Assembly: GCF_016587355.1 (NCBI RefSeq) | Contig: NZ_BNJF01000003.1 | Location: forward strand, 806,001 to 870,000 | DNA: 64,000 nt | Reading direction: 5' to 3' | Source: Ktedonospora formicarum | Lineage (GTDB): Bacteria > Chloroflexota > Ktedonobacteria > Ktedonobacterales > Ktedonobacteraceae | Shown here: positions 51,909-60,503 of the stretch, piece by piece | Layout: the number at the start of each line of letters is the position of its first letter | Numbering within the stretch: the first letter of the stretch is position 1 | Made by a program: the position numbers and the translations under genes | The notes under the pieces: model-generated | Told to the model about the DNA's origin: nothing | Databases searched by the model: none | The model's input: the letters and a program-made list of their open reading frames with translations, nothing else

Positions 51909-54900
51909 TCACAGGAGGGTTGGGACCTGGGGATATTTGGGGGGGCGTCCACGCTTCCGAGGGGCCGTACGCACTGGATGAGGGAGCAGGCCCGTTCCCG
52001 CTGGTATCATTCTCCCTAGCATGACATGCTCTTTCATCCCCTTGAGGGAGTCGACACGTCCTTCAAGCATCGCGTCAGTGAGCACACGCGTCGTTTGTTG
52101 GAAGGAGGCTGCTGCTAACCAGCCATCCGTTGCCAGGGCGACAGGTATCAGACCCATCACGACCGGGTTGGCTGTCGCGAGTGTTCCGCCTTTCGCCTGA
52201 AGGAGTGCATTGACATCAGTAAATACAAAGCGGTCGATGATATCTTCTGGAAGAAATGTCGTATCCCCCGACGTTTCTACGCGCACATATTGGAGCATCT
52301 GGCGAATGATGACTTCAAAGTGAATATCGTGAATATAAGCTCCGGTGAGGCGATAGACCTGCTGAAGCTCTCGCAAGAGATAGAGCGCCAGTTCTGTCCG
52401 CCCCTTGTAGCGCAGGATATCTTGTAAGGCACATCCTCCAGCGGTGAGGGGATCGCCTGCCTGGACATGTTGCCCATGCTGGACAAGCATGGTCCGTCCG
52501 GCGGGAATGGTATAGCAGCCTTGAGCCTCTCCTTGCTCGCTCTCTTCACTGTGATCCGCTCTGACGCGCACGATGTGGCCCTTAGTACGCTCATCCCTGG
52601 TAATAGAGACGACGCCCGTGATGGCACTCACAAGAGCGGGATCTTTAGGGGGGCGGACCTCAAACAACTCTTTGACGCGTGGCAAACCTTGCGTAATATC
52701 TCCCTGACCACCCGCGATTCCTCCGCTATGGAAGGTTCGCATGGTCAATTGCGTGCCGGGCTCGCCGATAGATTGGGCCGCGATAATGCCCACCGCGACC
52801 CCCTTGCACACTAGCGCGCGCTTCGAGAGATCCCAGCCATAGCACTTACTGCAGATTCCTGTGCGCGACCAACAGGTGAAAGCCGAGCGCACAGATACCT
52901 GAGTTACACCAGCTTGCGAGAGGCGCATGATGGCGATTTCATCTAACTCATGACCCTTCAAGAGCCCTGCCTCCGGCACGTCCTGGGCCAGAACACGGCC
53001 CAGTAAGCGGCTTGAACTATCTGGTAATCCCATAGCCACACTCTCCGCATGCGAGATAACTATGCTCTCTTGCGTTCCGCAGTCTTCCTCTGTAACCACG
53101 ACGTTTTGGGCGGCATTCACCAATTGAATGGTCAGATACCCTGAGTGGGCGGTGTTGAGGGCGCGGTCCATCATACTCTTACGCGCTCCGTGGCTGCTGA
53201 GAAAGTACTCCGCGACAGTCAGCCCTTCCAGGAAGTTGCCACGCACGGGGGTAGCGAGAATCGCGCCGGATGGGCTCGCCATCAAACCGCGCATACCCGA
53301 TAGCTGGCGAATCTGCTGTAAGCGGGCCTTGGTGGCTCCCGAATTCGCGATAGTGGCGAGCGAGCCATATGGATCGAGCACGCCCTGGACCTGCCGCTCT
53401 ACATCTTCAGTAGCGCCCTGCCAGAGTGTAATCGTTCGTTGATACAGCTCTTCGCGCGTCATGGTCCCTTCCTGCCATTCGGATAGGAGAGCAAGAGCCC
53501 TGGCATCAGCCTGCTCTAGGATAGCCTGCTTCTGGGGCGGCACGACGATATCGGCCATAGAGAACGAGATGGCTGCCCTGGTCGCGTACTGAAAGCCAAG
53601 GCGCTTGATCGCATCAGCCATGCTAGCAGTCTGTTCCTGCCCACAGATCTTGATGCAGTCCCAGAGCAATTGGTGGAGAGCCTCCTTCTTCATGGCATAG
53701 TTGCGAAAGCGCAAAGCTCTGGGTAACGCCTGATTAAAGAGAATACGCCCTACGGTCGTACACAGGCGGGTCCCTTGAAAAAGGACGTTTGGCGCGGCGG
53801 GAGGAGGTTGATCGTAGCAAGTATCCAGCGTCATACGCACCAGGATAGGGGCCTGGAGATCAATAATGCCATGTGTGTAGGCCAGGATGGCGTCCTGCTC
53901 ATCAGCGAATACGCGCCCCTCGCCTTTTTTCTGTGGGCGCTCCTGCGTCAAATAGTAGCACCCAAGCACCTGTTCCTGGGCGATAGCGATGGATGGCTCA
54001 CCCGAGGCGGGCGAGAGAAGATTGTGGATAGAGAGCAGATGCTCACGCGCCTCTGCCTGGGCTTCAGGCGAAAGGGGGAGGTGGACCGCCATTTGATCCC
54101 CGTCAAAGTCAGCATTGAAGGCCGCGCACACCTGGGGATGCAGGTGAATCGCGTCCCCTTCTACTAGAACGGGCTCGAAGGCTTGAATGCTGAGGCGATG
54201 CAGGGTAGGCGCGCGATTAAGCATGACCACCTTATCGCGCATCACCGCATCCAGAAGCGCCCATATCTCTTCGCACCGATCCTCAATCGCACGCCGAGCC
54301 TGTCGATGCGTCTCAACGAGCCCATAGGCAAGAAGCTTATGTATAAGGAACGGTTTGAAGAGTTCAAGCGCGATTTTGTGAGGGAGGCCACACTGGTGGA
54401 GTTCCAGGTCTGGGCCAACATGAATGACCGAGCGCCCAGAATAATCGACGCGCTTGCCAAGCAAGCTATGGCGGAAGCGCCCACCCTTGCCCACAAGTGT
54501 ATCAGAGAGGCTGCGCAATGGTTGCTTACGTGCGCCCACAAAAGGTTGGCGGCTATGTCCATTATCGAAGAGGGCATCGCACGCGACCTGCAGCGCGTGC
54601 TTCTCGCGCTGGAGCGCCAGAGCCGGAGCACCCACCTCTAGGAGATGCTTAAGGCGATTATTGCGCTGAATTACTCGACAATACAACACATTAATGTCAG
54701 TCGATGCGAAGTGCCCGCTGCCCATCCTGAGCACTGGTCGTAAATCAGGCGGCAGAACCGGGAGGATGGACATAATCATCCATTCGGGCCGCACACCAGA
54801 CGCGCGCAAGGACTCCACAAGTTTCAGGCGCTTTATGACACGGCTGCGGCGCGTTTGCTTCTTCTCGGCAATTTCGTGGCGGAGGTCCTGGGAGAGCGCG

Positions 54901-55346
54901 TCAAGATCAAGTTGAGCCATTAGGGGCTGAAGGGCCTCCGCGCCCGCCCCGGTATACAGCATATCTTGTAGCTCTTGTTGCGGTAGATCGAGGAGGAGGC
55001 TGAGGCGTCCAGGGTTGCCCTGAACGAACCAGGGGTGCACGATAGGGACCGCCAGTTCAATATGACCCATTCGCGTGCGGCGCATACTCGCTGGTATGAG
55101 AGGTACCCCACACTGATCGCAAATCAATCCAGGCTTGCGGGGTTTCTTTGTGTGCTTGCCACAAGCGCAGGTAAAGCTCTTCACGGGGCCGAAGATGCGC
55201 TCGCAGAAGAGGCCATCCCGCTCAGGCTTGAGGGTACGATAGTTGAGAGTCTCGGCCTCGCGGACCTCGCCGAAACTCCAGGCGCGGATCACTTCAGGGC
55301 TGGCAAGGCTAATACGCAAGCCTTGAATGGAAGGGGAAGGATGCAC
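51909..55346 (-). CDS. rpoC: compact second RNA polymerase beta' subunit
   Basis: A 1145-residue beta' homologue (usual length 1200-1400 or more). It has the N-terminal zinc site Cys60, 62, 76, 79 (CACGKH...CDQCG), the lid/rudder region LLGKRVDYSGRSVIHVGPDL, the absolute catalytic NADFDGD at 411-417, the bridge helix and trigger loop region GEPGTQLTMRTFHSGGIAGG, and a C-terminal zinc site (CWSRTGICSKCYGW). All catalytic parts are present and the frame is open throughout. No rpoB gene lies next to it, so it must pair with the main beta subunit or replace beta' under some conditions. Many surface positions differ from typical sequences, so it is a paralogue. A role in drug-resistant polymerase is possible but only an inference. 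GAGGA sits 8 nt before the ATG. Confidence 0.9.
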   Translation of the reverse strand: MHPSPSIQGLRISLASPEVIRAWSFGEVREAETLNYRTLKPERDGLFCERIFGPVKSFTCACGKHTKKPRKPGLICDQCGVPLIPASMRRTRMGHIELAVPIVHPWFVQGNPGRLSLLLDLPQQELQDMLYTGAGAEALQPLMAQLDLDALSQDLRHEIAEKKQTRRSRVIKRLKLVESLRASGVRPEWMIMSILPVLPPDLRPVLRMGSGHFASTDINVLYCRVIQRNNRLKHLLEVGAPALALQREKHALQVACDALFDNGHSRQPFVGARKQPLRSLSDTLVGKGGRFRHSLLGKRVDYSGRSVIHVGPDLELHQCGLPHKIALELFKPFLIHKLLAYGLVETHRQARRAIEDRCEEIWALLDAVMRDKVVMLNRAPTLHRLSIQAFEPVLVEGDAIHLHPQVCAAFNADFDGDQMAVHLPLSPEAQAEAREHLLSIHNLLSPASGEPSIAIAQEQVLGCYYLTQERPQKKGEGRVFADEQDAILAYTHGIIDLQAPILVRMTLDTCYDQPPPAAPNVLFQGTRLCTTVGRILFNQALPRALRFRNYAMKKEALHQLLWDCIKICGQEQTASMADAIKRLGFQYATRAAISFSMADIVVPPQKQAILEQADARALALLSEWQEGTMTREELYQRTITLWQGATEDVERQVQGVLDPYGSLATIANSGATKARLQQIRQLSGMRGLMASPSGAILATPVRGNFLEGLTVAEYFLSSHGARKSMMDRALNTAHSGYLTIQLVNAAQNVVVTEEDCGTQESIVISHAESVAMGLPDSSSRLLGRVLAQDVPEAGLLKGHELDEIAIMRLSQAGVTQVSVRSAFTCWSRTGICSKCYGWDLSKRALVCKGVAVGIIAAQSIGEPGTQLTMRTFHSGGIAGGQGDITQGLPRVKELFEVRPPKDPALVSAITGVVSITRDERTKGHIVRVRADHSEESEQGEAQGCYTIPAGRTMLVQHGQHVQAGDPLTAGGCALQDILRYKGRTELALYLLRELQQVYRLTGAYIHDIHFEVIIRQMLQYVRVETSGDTTFLPEDIIDRFVFTDVNALLQAKGGTLATANPVVMGLIPVALATDGWLAAASFQQTTRVLTDAMLEGRVDSLKGMKEHVMLGRMIPAGTGLLPHPVRTAPRKRGRPPKYPQVPTLL

Positions 55347-55453
55347 ACAATCCTCTTTCTAGGCAACGATGCACAACAGAGAGAGCGGCGGCCGTGTCTA
55401 TCTCTATACGGTGGAGTCGCCGCCATTCTTACCCTACCATTCTACCCTAACCC

Positions 55454-55515
55454 CTACCAGAAGGAAATAGGGACAAAATGTCTCTACCCCTAAAACGACT
55501 ATTTATAGATATACA
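55454..55515. repeat. border repeat of cassette 1
   Basis: CTACCAGAAGGAAATAGGGACAAAAT (written as CTACCAG, then GGAAATAGGGACAAAAT) and, 25 bp on, CGACTATTTATAGAT recur as CTACCAG, AAAATAGGGACAAAAT and CGATTATTTATAGAA at 60271-60330, at the same place relative to the end of the second GC-rich cassette. Confidence 0.65.
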
Positions 55516-55521
55516 CATAAA

Positions 55522-55564
55522 AAGGACGCTTCCGCACCTGGAACCCAGGTGCGGAAGCGTCCTT
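55522..55564 (-). terminator. strong terminator of cassette 1
   Basis: The arm 55522-55541 (AAGGACGCTTCCGCACCTGG) is the exact reverse complement of 55545-55564, with a 3-nt loop. On the minus strand the stem is followed by more T residues, so it ends the OtsA-like gene. A second hairpin lies at about 55575-55630. Confidence 0.8.
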
Positions 55565-55661
55565 CATGGAACAGCCATGCCCCGGCCCACACCCGAACGT
55601 TGTACGTGTTCGGATGGGGCCGGATCATGGGGTGAGGGTCGGCCTCGCAGGTCTGGGCCTC

Positions 55662-57086
55662 TTACATGAGGCTCAGGCGCTGCTTCAGCCACGCCCCCAT
55701 GTCGTACCTGCGGATGTTCGCCCGCAGGCTCTGCTGGCGGCGCGCCCGCTCCCGCGGGGACATCTCGCTGGCCTGCTGAAGCAGACCAGCCAGTTGCTCC
55801 ACTTCGCCGCTTCCCGGCACGAAGCGTAGCGCACCGTCGGAGAGCAGCGTGTACGCACCGGCGCCCGTGCTCAGGATGAGCACACCGTCCTTCTGGTTGA
55901 CCCACGGGCCTTCGAGGGCCGTGAGGGCCAGGCCATCCCGCTCGGACGGGATGACCAGGACGGTGTACTGGGCATACTGCCCGAGCGGCAGGAACGGGTC
56001 GCTCTCGACGTACTTTTCCACCACGTTGCGACCCCCGGCCTGCTCCCAGAAGCGCCCGTTGATCCGGTCCACCTCTCGATTCAGCAGGTCGAAGTGCCGA
56101 GCGTAGACCGGCACGTTGAGCCTGCTCTTCGTGAGGTGGAGCAGGAGCACGGTGTCGCTGACCTTCTCCGGGTTGTCCTGGAGGTCACGTTCGTACGCGA
56201 GGAGGAGCGTATCCAGCTTCTTCGTCGGATCGGTGCGCCCGATGCTGGCGACGACGTTGGTACGCCCGTCGATCAGGCGAGCGATCTTCCTGACCGCGTC
56301 CCGGCCACCGCTGCTGTTCAGCTTGCTCGTCATCCCCCTGGTGTCGATACCGAGGGGGTTGGCGACCAGCTTGATGGTACGGCCCTCGAACCGCACCGAG
56401 TTGCCGCTGACGCTCGCCCCAGACAGCCACCGGCCGACGCAGTTCGCGAAGTTGCGGACGTCGGTCGCGGTGTGGAAGCCGATGGCGTCGGCTCCCAACA
56501 TGCCACGCACGATCTCGGCGCGGTAGTTGGCCGAGAGGCCGTTCCAGTCTTCCGGATAGCTCCACGTCGTGTGGATGTGCATCTGGAGGTGCACGTCCCC
56601 TTCGCGGCCGTTCTCCACGAGGAGGCGGCGCATCAGTCCGGGCACGAGGACCATCTGGTAGTCATCGATGAAAAGCCCGAACTTCGTGCCCCGGCTGGAC
56701 GCCAGGACCTGCTCCAGAGCGGCCTGAGCCATCGCCTGGCTGCCCTCCCGGAAGAGGCGCCAGTCACCGTCACCCACGTGCTGGGCGTTGCGAGACTGCC
56801 CCAGAACGTAGTGAACGATGGCTCCGTTGGAGACCTTCGAGTACAGCGCTTCCTGCTGCGCCGGCGAGAGGTTGCCGAAGGCAACCTTGATCCCGTCGAC
56901 GCTCGCCGTGCCCCCCCTGGAGGCCATGCCGAACTCGGTGGAGGTCGACGGGACCTGAATCCAGGTGTTCAGGGCGGAGCCGAGCCCCTTGAGGGCGGTC
57001 ACGACACCGCCAGCGGAGAGTTCGGTTTCGCTGCCCTTGAACTTGGCGGGACCAGCGTTGGAAACAACGATGATGCGACGAGGCAC
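55662..57086 (-). CDS. otsA: trehalose-6-phosphate synthase (GT20) homologue, divergent
   Basis: A 474-residue GT-B enzyme. RRIIVVSNAGPAKFKG is the family opening; FIDDYQMVLVPGLMRRLL stands where typical OtsA has H-D-Y-H, and HIHTTWSYPEDW where it has FLHIPFP-x-x-E. SIGRTDPTKKLDTLL replaces the usual D-R-L-D-Y-T-K-G segment, and ERDGLALTALEGP holds the UDP-glucose site. So the fold is clear, but several substrate contacts differ and the sugar donor or acceptor may too. GTG at 57086 has TAGGAG 10 nt upstream; the ATG at 57176 lies inside the hairpin after the preceding gene. Last gene of the OtsB-membrane protein-OtsA unit. Confidence 0.8.
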   Translation of the reverse strand: MPRRIIVVSNAGPAKFKGSETELSAGGVVTALKGLGSALNTWIQVPSTSTEFGMASRGGTASVDGIKVAFGNLSPAQQEALYSKVSNGAIVHYVLGQSRNAQHVGDGDWRLFREGSQAMAQAALEQVLASSRGTKFGLFIDDYQMVLVPGLMRRLLVENGREGDVHLQMHIHTTWSYPEDWNGLSANYRAEIVRGMLGADAIGFHTATDVRNFANCVGRWLSGASVSGNSVRFEGRTIKLVANPLGIDTRGMTSKLNSSGGRDAVRKIARLIDGRTNVVASIGRTDPTKKLDTLLLAYERDLQDNPEKVSDTVLLLHLTKSRLNVPVYARHFDLLNREVDRINGRFWEQAGGRNVVEKYVESDPFLPLGQYAQYTVLVIPSERDGLALTALEGPWVNQKDGVLILSTGAGAYTLLSDGALRFVPGSGEVEQLAGLLQQASEMSPRERARRQQSLRANIRRYDMGAWLKQRLSLM

Positions 57087-57171
57087 CAGAATCACGCTCC
57101 TAGAGGGTAGGAGGAGGGGCCACCGGTATACGGTCAACCCCTCAGGGGATGGGATGGGGATGAGACGGGGC

Positions 57172-57193
57172 GGCATCGGAGAAGTCCGATGCC
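57172..57193 (-). terminator. hairpin between membrane protein and OtsA-like genes
   Basis: GGCATCGGA-GAAG-TCCGATGCC is a perfect 9-bp stem, shortly after the stop of the membrane protein at 57231. It argues against the upstream start of the OtsA-like gene. Confidence 0.6.
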
Positions 57194-57230
57194 ACCTCGT
57201 CGGGGTTGTGGTTCGCGTGCCCGGCCCGGG

Positions 57231-58520
57231 CTAGTTGGACCGACGCCGCTTACGGATCTGACTCCGCAGCCAGCGCAGGGTCACCAGCCCGATCAGCCAG
57301 TCCCGGAACAGCTCGAAGGCGCGCGCCACCAGACCGCCCCACACCCGCCAGTAGACGGGTCGCAGTTTGGGGTTGAGCAGCATCTGCACCCCGATCCCGC
57401 CGATGATCACCTGCGTCGTCTCCTGCCCCAGGATGGACAGGAAGTTCTGCACGTAGTGGTACATCAGCAGGTGGCCGTATGTGGCCTCGGAGTACACGCT
57501 GCTGAAGGCGTGCCCGATCAGTTCCGCGACCGTGATGCCGCAGACCGCGCTGAACAGGATGCCACCCAGGATGGGCAGCATGCCCGCCAAGAACTGCTTC
57601 CAGAACGGGCCGTCCAGCTTGTGGTCGTGCTTGCGCGCCCAGCGCCAGGGACCCCACAGAGCTTGCAGCCCCGTGTTGAGAGGGACGAGCGTGTAGAACA
57701 CGAACGCCCCCCGGTTGATCCCCAGCAGCGGCACACCGAGCAGGGCCAGGACCAGACCCGCGCCCGAGAGCAGCATGAGCAGGGCCGTCGTCCACGCGGC
57801 GTAGATGTGCCACTTCTTCGACGGCTGCTCGTCGCGCTCGTAGAGCAGGTCGCACCTGCGCAGCCCCGTGATGTCGCTGAGCAGGGCCTGCATGGCCGGG
57901 ATATAGCCGAAGGCGAGACCCAGCTTCGACGCGAGCAGGTTGGCGATGGGGTAGCCCAGGCCACCAGCCCACACCGGGTCGACGAGGCCGACCCAGATCT
58001 CGCTTCCGTTCATCGGTCCCGTCTGCTGCGTCGGACGGGACGAGGACTTCTCCCCGCCCGCCTTCTGCTGCAGACGACGCGCCCGGTAGTCCGTGTACCG
58101 GTCACGCCACCCGAGGCCGATGAAGCCGACGAAGATGGTGCAACCCATCAGGATCGTCGACCCCAGGCTCCGGATGGTGAGCCGAGGGCGGGGCGTAGCG
58201 TCGTTCTCGTCCACGTTCTCCCGCAGGTGGCGACCGAGCTCAACTGTGTAGAGGTTGATCCGGCCACCCAGGAGCATGCCGACGAAACCGGCGATGGCCG
58301 ACGTTCCGATGAGGATCGCCGTGCCCAGACCCCAGAGGGTCAGGCCGGGACGCCAGAAGACGCCCAGCATGGCGAGACCCGCGATGACAAGTACGAGCTT
58401 GCCCAACGCGGTACTGCCGCGCGCGAACCACTCGCGCTTGATGACGAGCTTACGCAGCAGCGCGCGCGTACGCGCGAACCGCTGGTGCTCGGAGCGGAAA
58501 TCCGCCACTTCTTCCTCCAC
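57231..58520 (-). CDS. polytopic membrane protein of cassette 1
   Basis: A 429-residue protein. A basic N-terminal segment (FRSEHQRFARTRALLRKL) is followed by eight or so membrane helices, including LVLVIAGLAMLGVFW, ILMGCTIFVGFIGLG, TALLMLLSGAGLVLALLG and LAGMLPILGGILFSAVCG, and a basic C-terminus (RSQIRKRRRSN). Near the end GHLLMYHYVQNFLSILGQET resembles HLGLYVFFGHVVGDLLSQI in the membrane protein of cassette 2, so the two may be distant relatives. It lies between OtsB-like and OtsA-like genes, so transport or membrane assembly of the sugar product is a possible role. The first codon is GTG; another GTG at 58508 has a better-placed GGAGGA. Confidence 0.7.
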   Translation of the reverse strand: MEEEVADFRSEHQRFARTRALLRKLVIKREWFARGSTALGKLVLVIAGLAMLGVFWRPGLTLWGLGTAILIGTSAIAGFVGMLLGGRINLYTVELGRHLRENVDENDATPRPRLTIRSLGSTILMGCTIFVGFIGLGWRDRYTDYRARRLQQKAGGEKSSSRPTQQTGPMNGSEIWVGLVDPVWAGGLGYPIANLLASKLGLAFGYIPAMQALLSDITGLRRCDLLYERDEQPSKKWHIYAAWTTALLMLLSGAGLVLALLGVPLLGINRGAFVFYTLVPLNTGLQALWGPWRWARKHDHKLDGPFWKQFLAGMLPILGGILFSAVCGITVAELIGHAFSSVYSEATYGHLLMYHYVQNFLSILGQETTQVIIGGIGVQMLLNPKLRPVYWRVWGGLVARAFELFRDWLIGLVTLRWLRSQIRKRRRSN

Positions 58521-58533
58521 TACATTACCCAGT

Positions 58534-58553
58534 GTTCGGATATATGTCCGAAC
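58534..58553 (-). terminator. hairpin after the OtsB-like gene
   Basis: GTTCGGA-TATATG-TCCGAAC, a perfect 7-bp stem, lies between the OtsB-like stop (58626) and the next start. Confidence 0.5.
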
Positions 58554-58625
58554 AAGCTTTCCGCTATCTTTGTCGCTCCAACCCTTGTCCAGAACTGATT
58601 TCAGGTCGAAGCGCTCTGTATGGCG

Positions 58626-59480
58626 TCAGACCCGCCGACGCAACTTCGTGGTGAGGTCCACCAGGCAGTCGCGCACGCCGGGAACGCCGGGAACCCGAAG
58701 GTCCGCCGCCGCCAGCAGCTCCCGATCGGTGTTGTTGCGTTCAGCGACGACGCCGATGCCGCCGATGCCCTGGTCACGCAGCCACCCGAGGGCCTTCTGC
58801 CCGTCCAGGTCTGTCTCACTGTCGTAGAAGAACAGGACGAAGTCGGCCCCGACGGAACGCACGACCTCGATCAACCCCGTGCCCTTGTTACGGGGCACGT
58901 TCGGGCGGAACTCGATAGTGGTCAGGTCATACGTGTACCGGTAGCCGAGCTGCTCGGCGAACGAGCGCAGGCCGCGCTCGATATCCGCCGCGACCTTCTT
59001 CTGGGTCGCCTTGGTGCCTACGCCGCCGATGTTGATGGCGAGCGAGACGACCTTGTCCTCGATGATGACGGACTCGGAGAGCCCCAGCGTGAAGAGCACC
59101 TGCCCGACCTGCTGGCCCAGGGTCCGGTTCCGCTCGATGAACGGGCGAGCCTCGGGGACGAAGGTCACGTCGTTCAGCCTCGCCGGGAACTTATCGGCCC
59201 GGCCGAGCCCGTGGTAGCCCACGTAGATGAGGCCCTCGACCCCGACCAGCATCTGCAAGGTCGGAATGTCGCGACCGGACAGGAAACCGGCCTTCACCAG
59301 CGGCAGCCGTGAGAACACTCGCATCGCCTGCCGGCACCTCGGGTCGATAGCGACGTTGTCGGGGTTCTTGTCGTCGAGCTCGCACTGCGTCCCGTCGAAG
59401 TCGCTGAGGACCAGGGTGGTGCCACCGTTTGCCGTGTTGCGCTGCATCTCGGCGATCTGGGCGTCCGTGAAGTGCTGCAT
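58626..59480 (-). CDS. otsB: trehalose-6-phosphate phosphatase (HAD) homologue
   Basis: A 284-residue HAD phosphatase. LSDFDGTQCEL holds the nucleophile and general-acid Asp pair; GFLSGRDIPTLQML is the S-G-R motif of OtsB; YVGYHGLG the family Y-H-G; and FFYDSETDLDG stands in place of G-D-D-x-T-D-E, so one acidic metal ligand may be changed. It would remove phosphate from the product of the OtsA-like enzyme to free the disaccharide. GAAAGGGAAG just before the ATG at 59480 sets the start. First gene of cassette 1. Confidence 0.82.
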   Translation of the reverse strand: MQHFTDAQIAEMQRNTANGGTTLVLSDFDGTQCELDDKNPDNVAIDPRCRQAMRVFSRLPLVKAGFLSGRDIPTLQMLVGVEGLIYVGYHGLGRADKFPARLNDVTFVPEARPFIERNRTLGQQVGQVLFTLGLSESVIIEDKVVSLAINIGGVGTKATQKKVAADIERGLRSFAEQLGYRYTYDLTTIEFRPNVPRNKGTGLIEVVRSVGADFVLFFYDSETDLDGQKALGWLRDQGIGGIGVVAERNNTDRELLAAADLRVPGVPGVRDCLVDLTTKLRRRV

Positions 59481-59530
59481 TTCTTCCCTTTCGGGGTCGT
59501 TGTTTTTTTCTTGCAGGACCACACGGTTGA

Positions 59531-60100
59531 TGTGTGGCTTCTTGCTTTGCTCCTTTCTGTAGAGCGGCCAAGTGGTTCCTGGTTGCGAGAGATCAGGACC
59601 AGGAAGGAAGAGAGACGATCAACCGCGCTCTCTACCGACCCCTGGTGTCGCCTGAATGGCGACGCAGGGATGCGCGTAAGAGCCCAATGCTGCTTCTCTC
59701 CTCTTTGCTCGTCCTGAGCACTATAAGGCGAAGACACTGAAGCTCACGCTTCCAGGCCTCCTCTTCTCAAGCTTGAGAAACCGCTGAGCGGTTTTAGCTG
59801 TACGAAGTTGGATGTACATGGGTGAAAATTTAAGGGGATTTGAAGACAATCCGAGCATTCAGCTGCGAGGATTGTTTGGGTACAAGGCACCTTGTACCAC
59901 AAGAGAGGGAAGGTCGTGCGTCCGCGCCTATGGCTGCAAATAAGCACTGTTATCCTGCTCAAATCCTGGGTCAAGAGAGCTGCACCGCTAAAGATTTACA
60001 CTTATCTCTGTAGCATATTTTTGTTAAAAATACAACCTGCTTGGTATCTCGAAGCGCTTCCCAGGCCGATTCATTTGCTCAGTATTTTTTTACAATCTAT
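59531..60100 (-). repeat. long leader repeat of cassette 1
   Basis: This roughly 0.55-kb AT-richer stretch is clearly similar to 63205-63685, with the same order of blocks: TTCCTGG...CCAGGAA hairpin (59576-59605), CTTCTCTCCTCTTTG, CCTGAGCAC, GAAGCTCACGCTTC (59739-59752), CAAGAGAGGGAA, CTGTTATCCTGCTCAA, and ACACTTATCTCTGTAGCATA. Both lie just upstream of the first gene of a GC-rich cassette and on the same side, so it is probably a promoter plus a structured 5' leader. The following stretch to 60270 has no supported gene. Confidence 0.8.
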
Positions 60101-60270
60101 TAATCTTTTTTACATTGGACGATCCTATATGCAGCAAGGTCGCAACGATAACTGCCAGGATATCGCGCATTTATTTCTCAGCGATCAGGTGGAGCAGCAA
60201 TTTCAGTCGTCCTTTGGCATGAAAGCACAGGAGAAGCCGCAACTTGAACCTTATCATTCTAGCGTTGCCT

Positions 60271-60330
60271 CTACCAGGAGAAAATAGGGACAAAATAAAT
60301 TCATTTTTAAGGAACGATTATTTATAGAAT
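60271..60330. repeat. border repeat of cassette 2
   Basis: Matches 55454-55515: CTACCAGGAG, AAAATAGGGACAAAAT and CGATTATTTATAGAA. It precedes the terminator of the second cassette in the same way. Confidence 0.65.
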
Positions 60331-60341
60331 GGTAGGCCAAA

Positions 60342-60382
60342 AACACCTCCCGCGTCCGACTTGCGGATCAGGGAGGTGTTTC
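60342..60382 (-). terminator. terminator of cassette 2
   Basis: AAACACCTCCC (60342-60352) pairs with GGGAGGTGTTT (60372-60382). On the minus strand the stem is followed by T residues. A second GC-rich hairpin lies at 60464-60497 (CCCGGGG...CCCCGGG), just after the stop of the membrane protein. Confidence 0.72.
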
Positions 60383-60503
60383 TGGGTCATATCCCGCGAT
60401 GACGTGAGGAGGTCACCGGAGAGAAGTTCTCCGATGCCTCACCCCGTGGTGTCGGGGGACGTTCCCGGGGGGCCGACCACGTGATCGGCTCCCCGGGAGG
60501 TGC

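Noticed and set aside
56094..58598. Long plus-strand frames (338 and 469 codons) in the GC-rich block
   Set aside because: High GC makes long spurious frames opposite real genes. They are rich in Arg/Pro/Asp/His without any family motif, while the minus-strand frames show OtsA, membrane and OtsB patterns.
59892..60287. 131-codon plus-strand frame in the cassette 1 leader
   Set aside because: It runs through the duplicated leader; copy 2 of the leader does not keep the frame. The last 50 codons are protein-like, but no start is supported.
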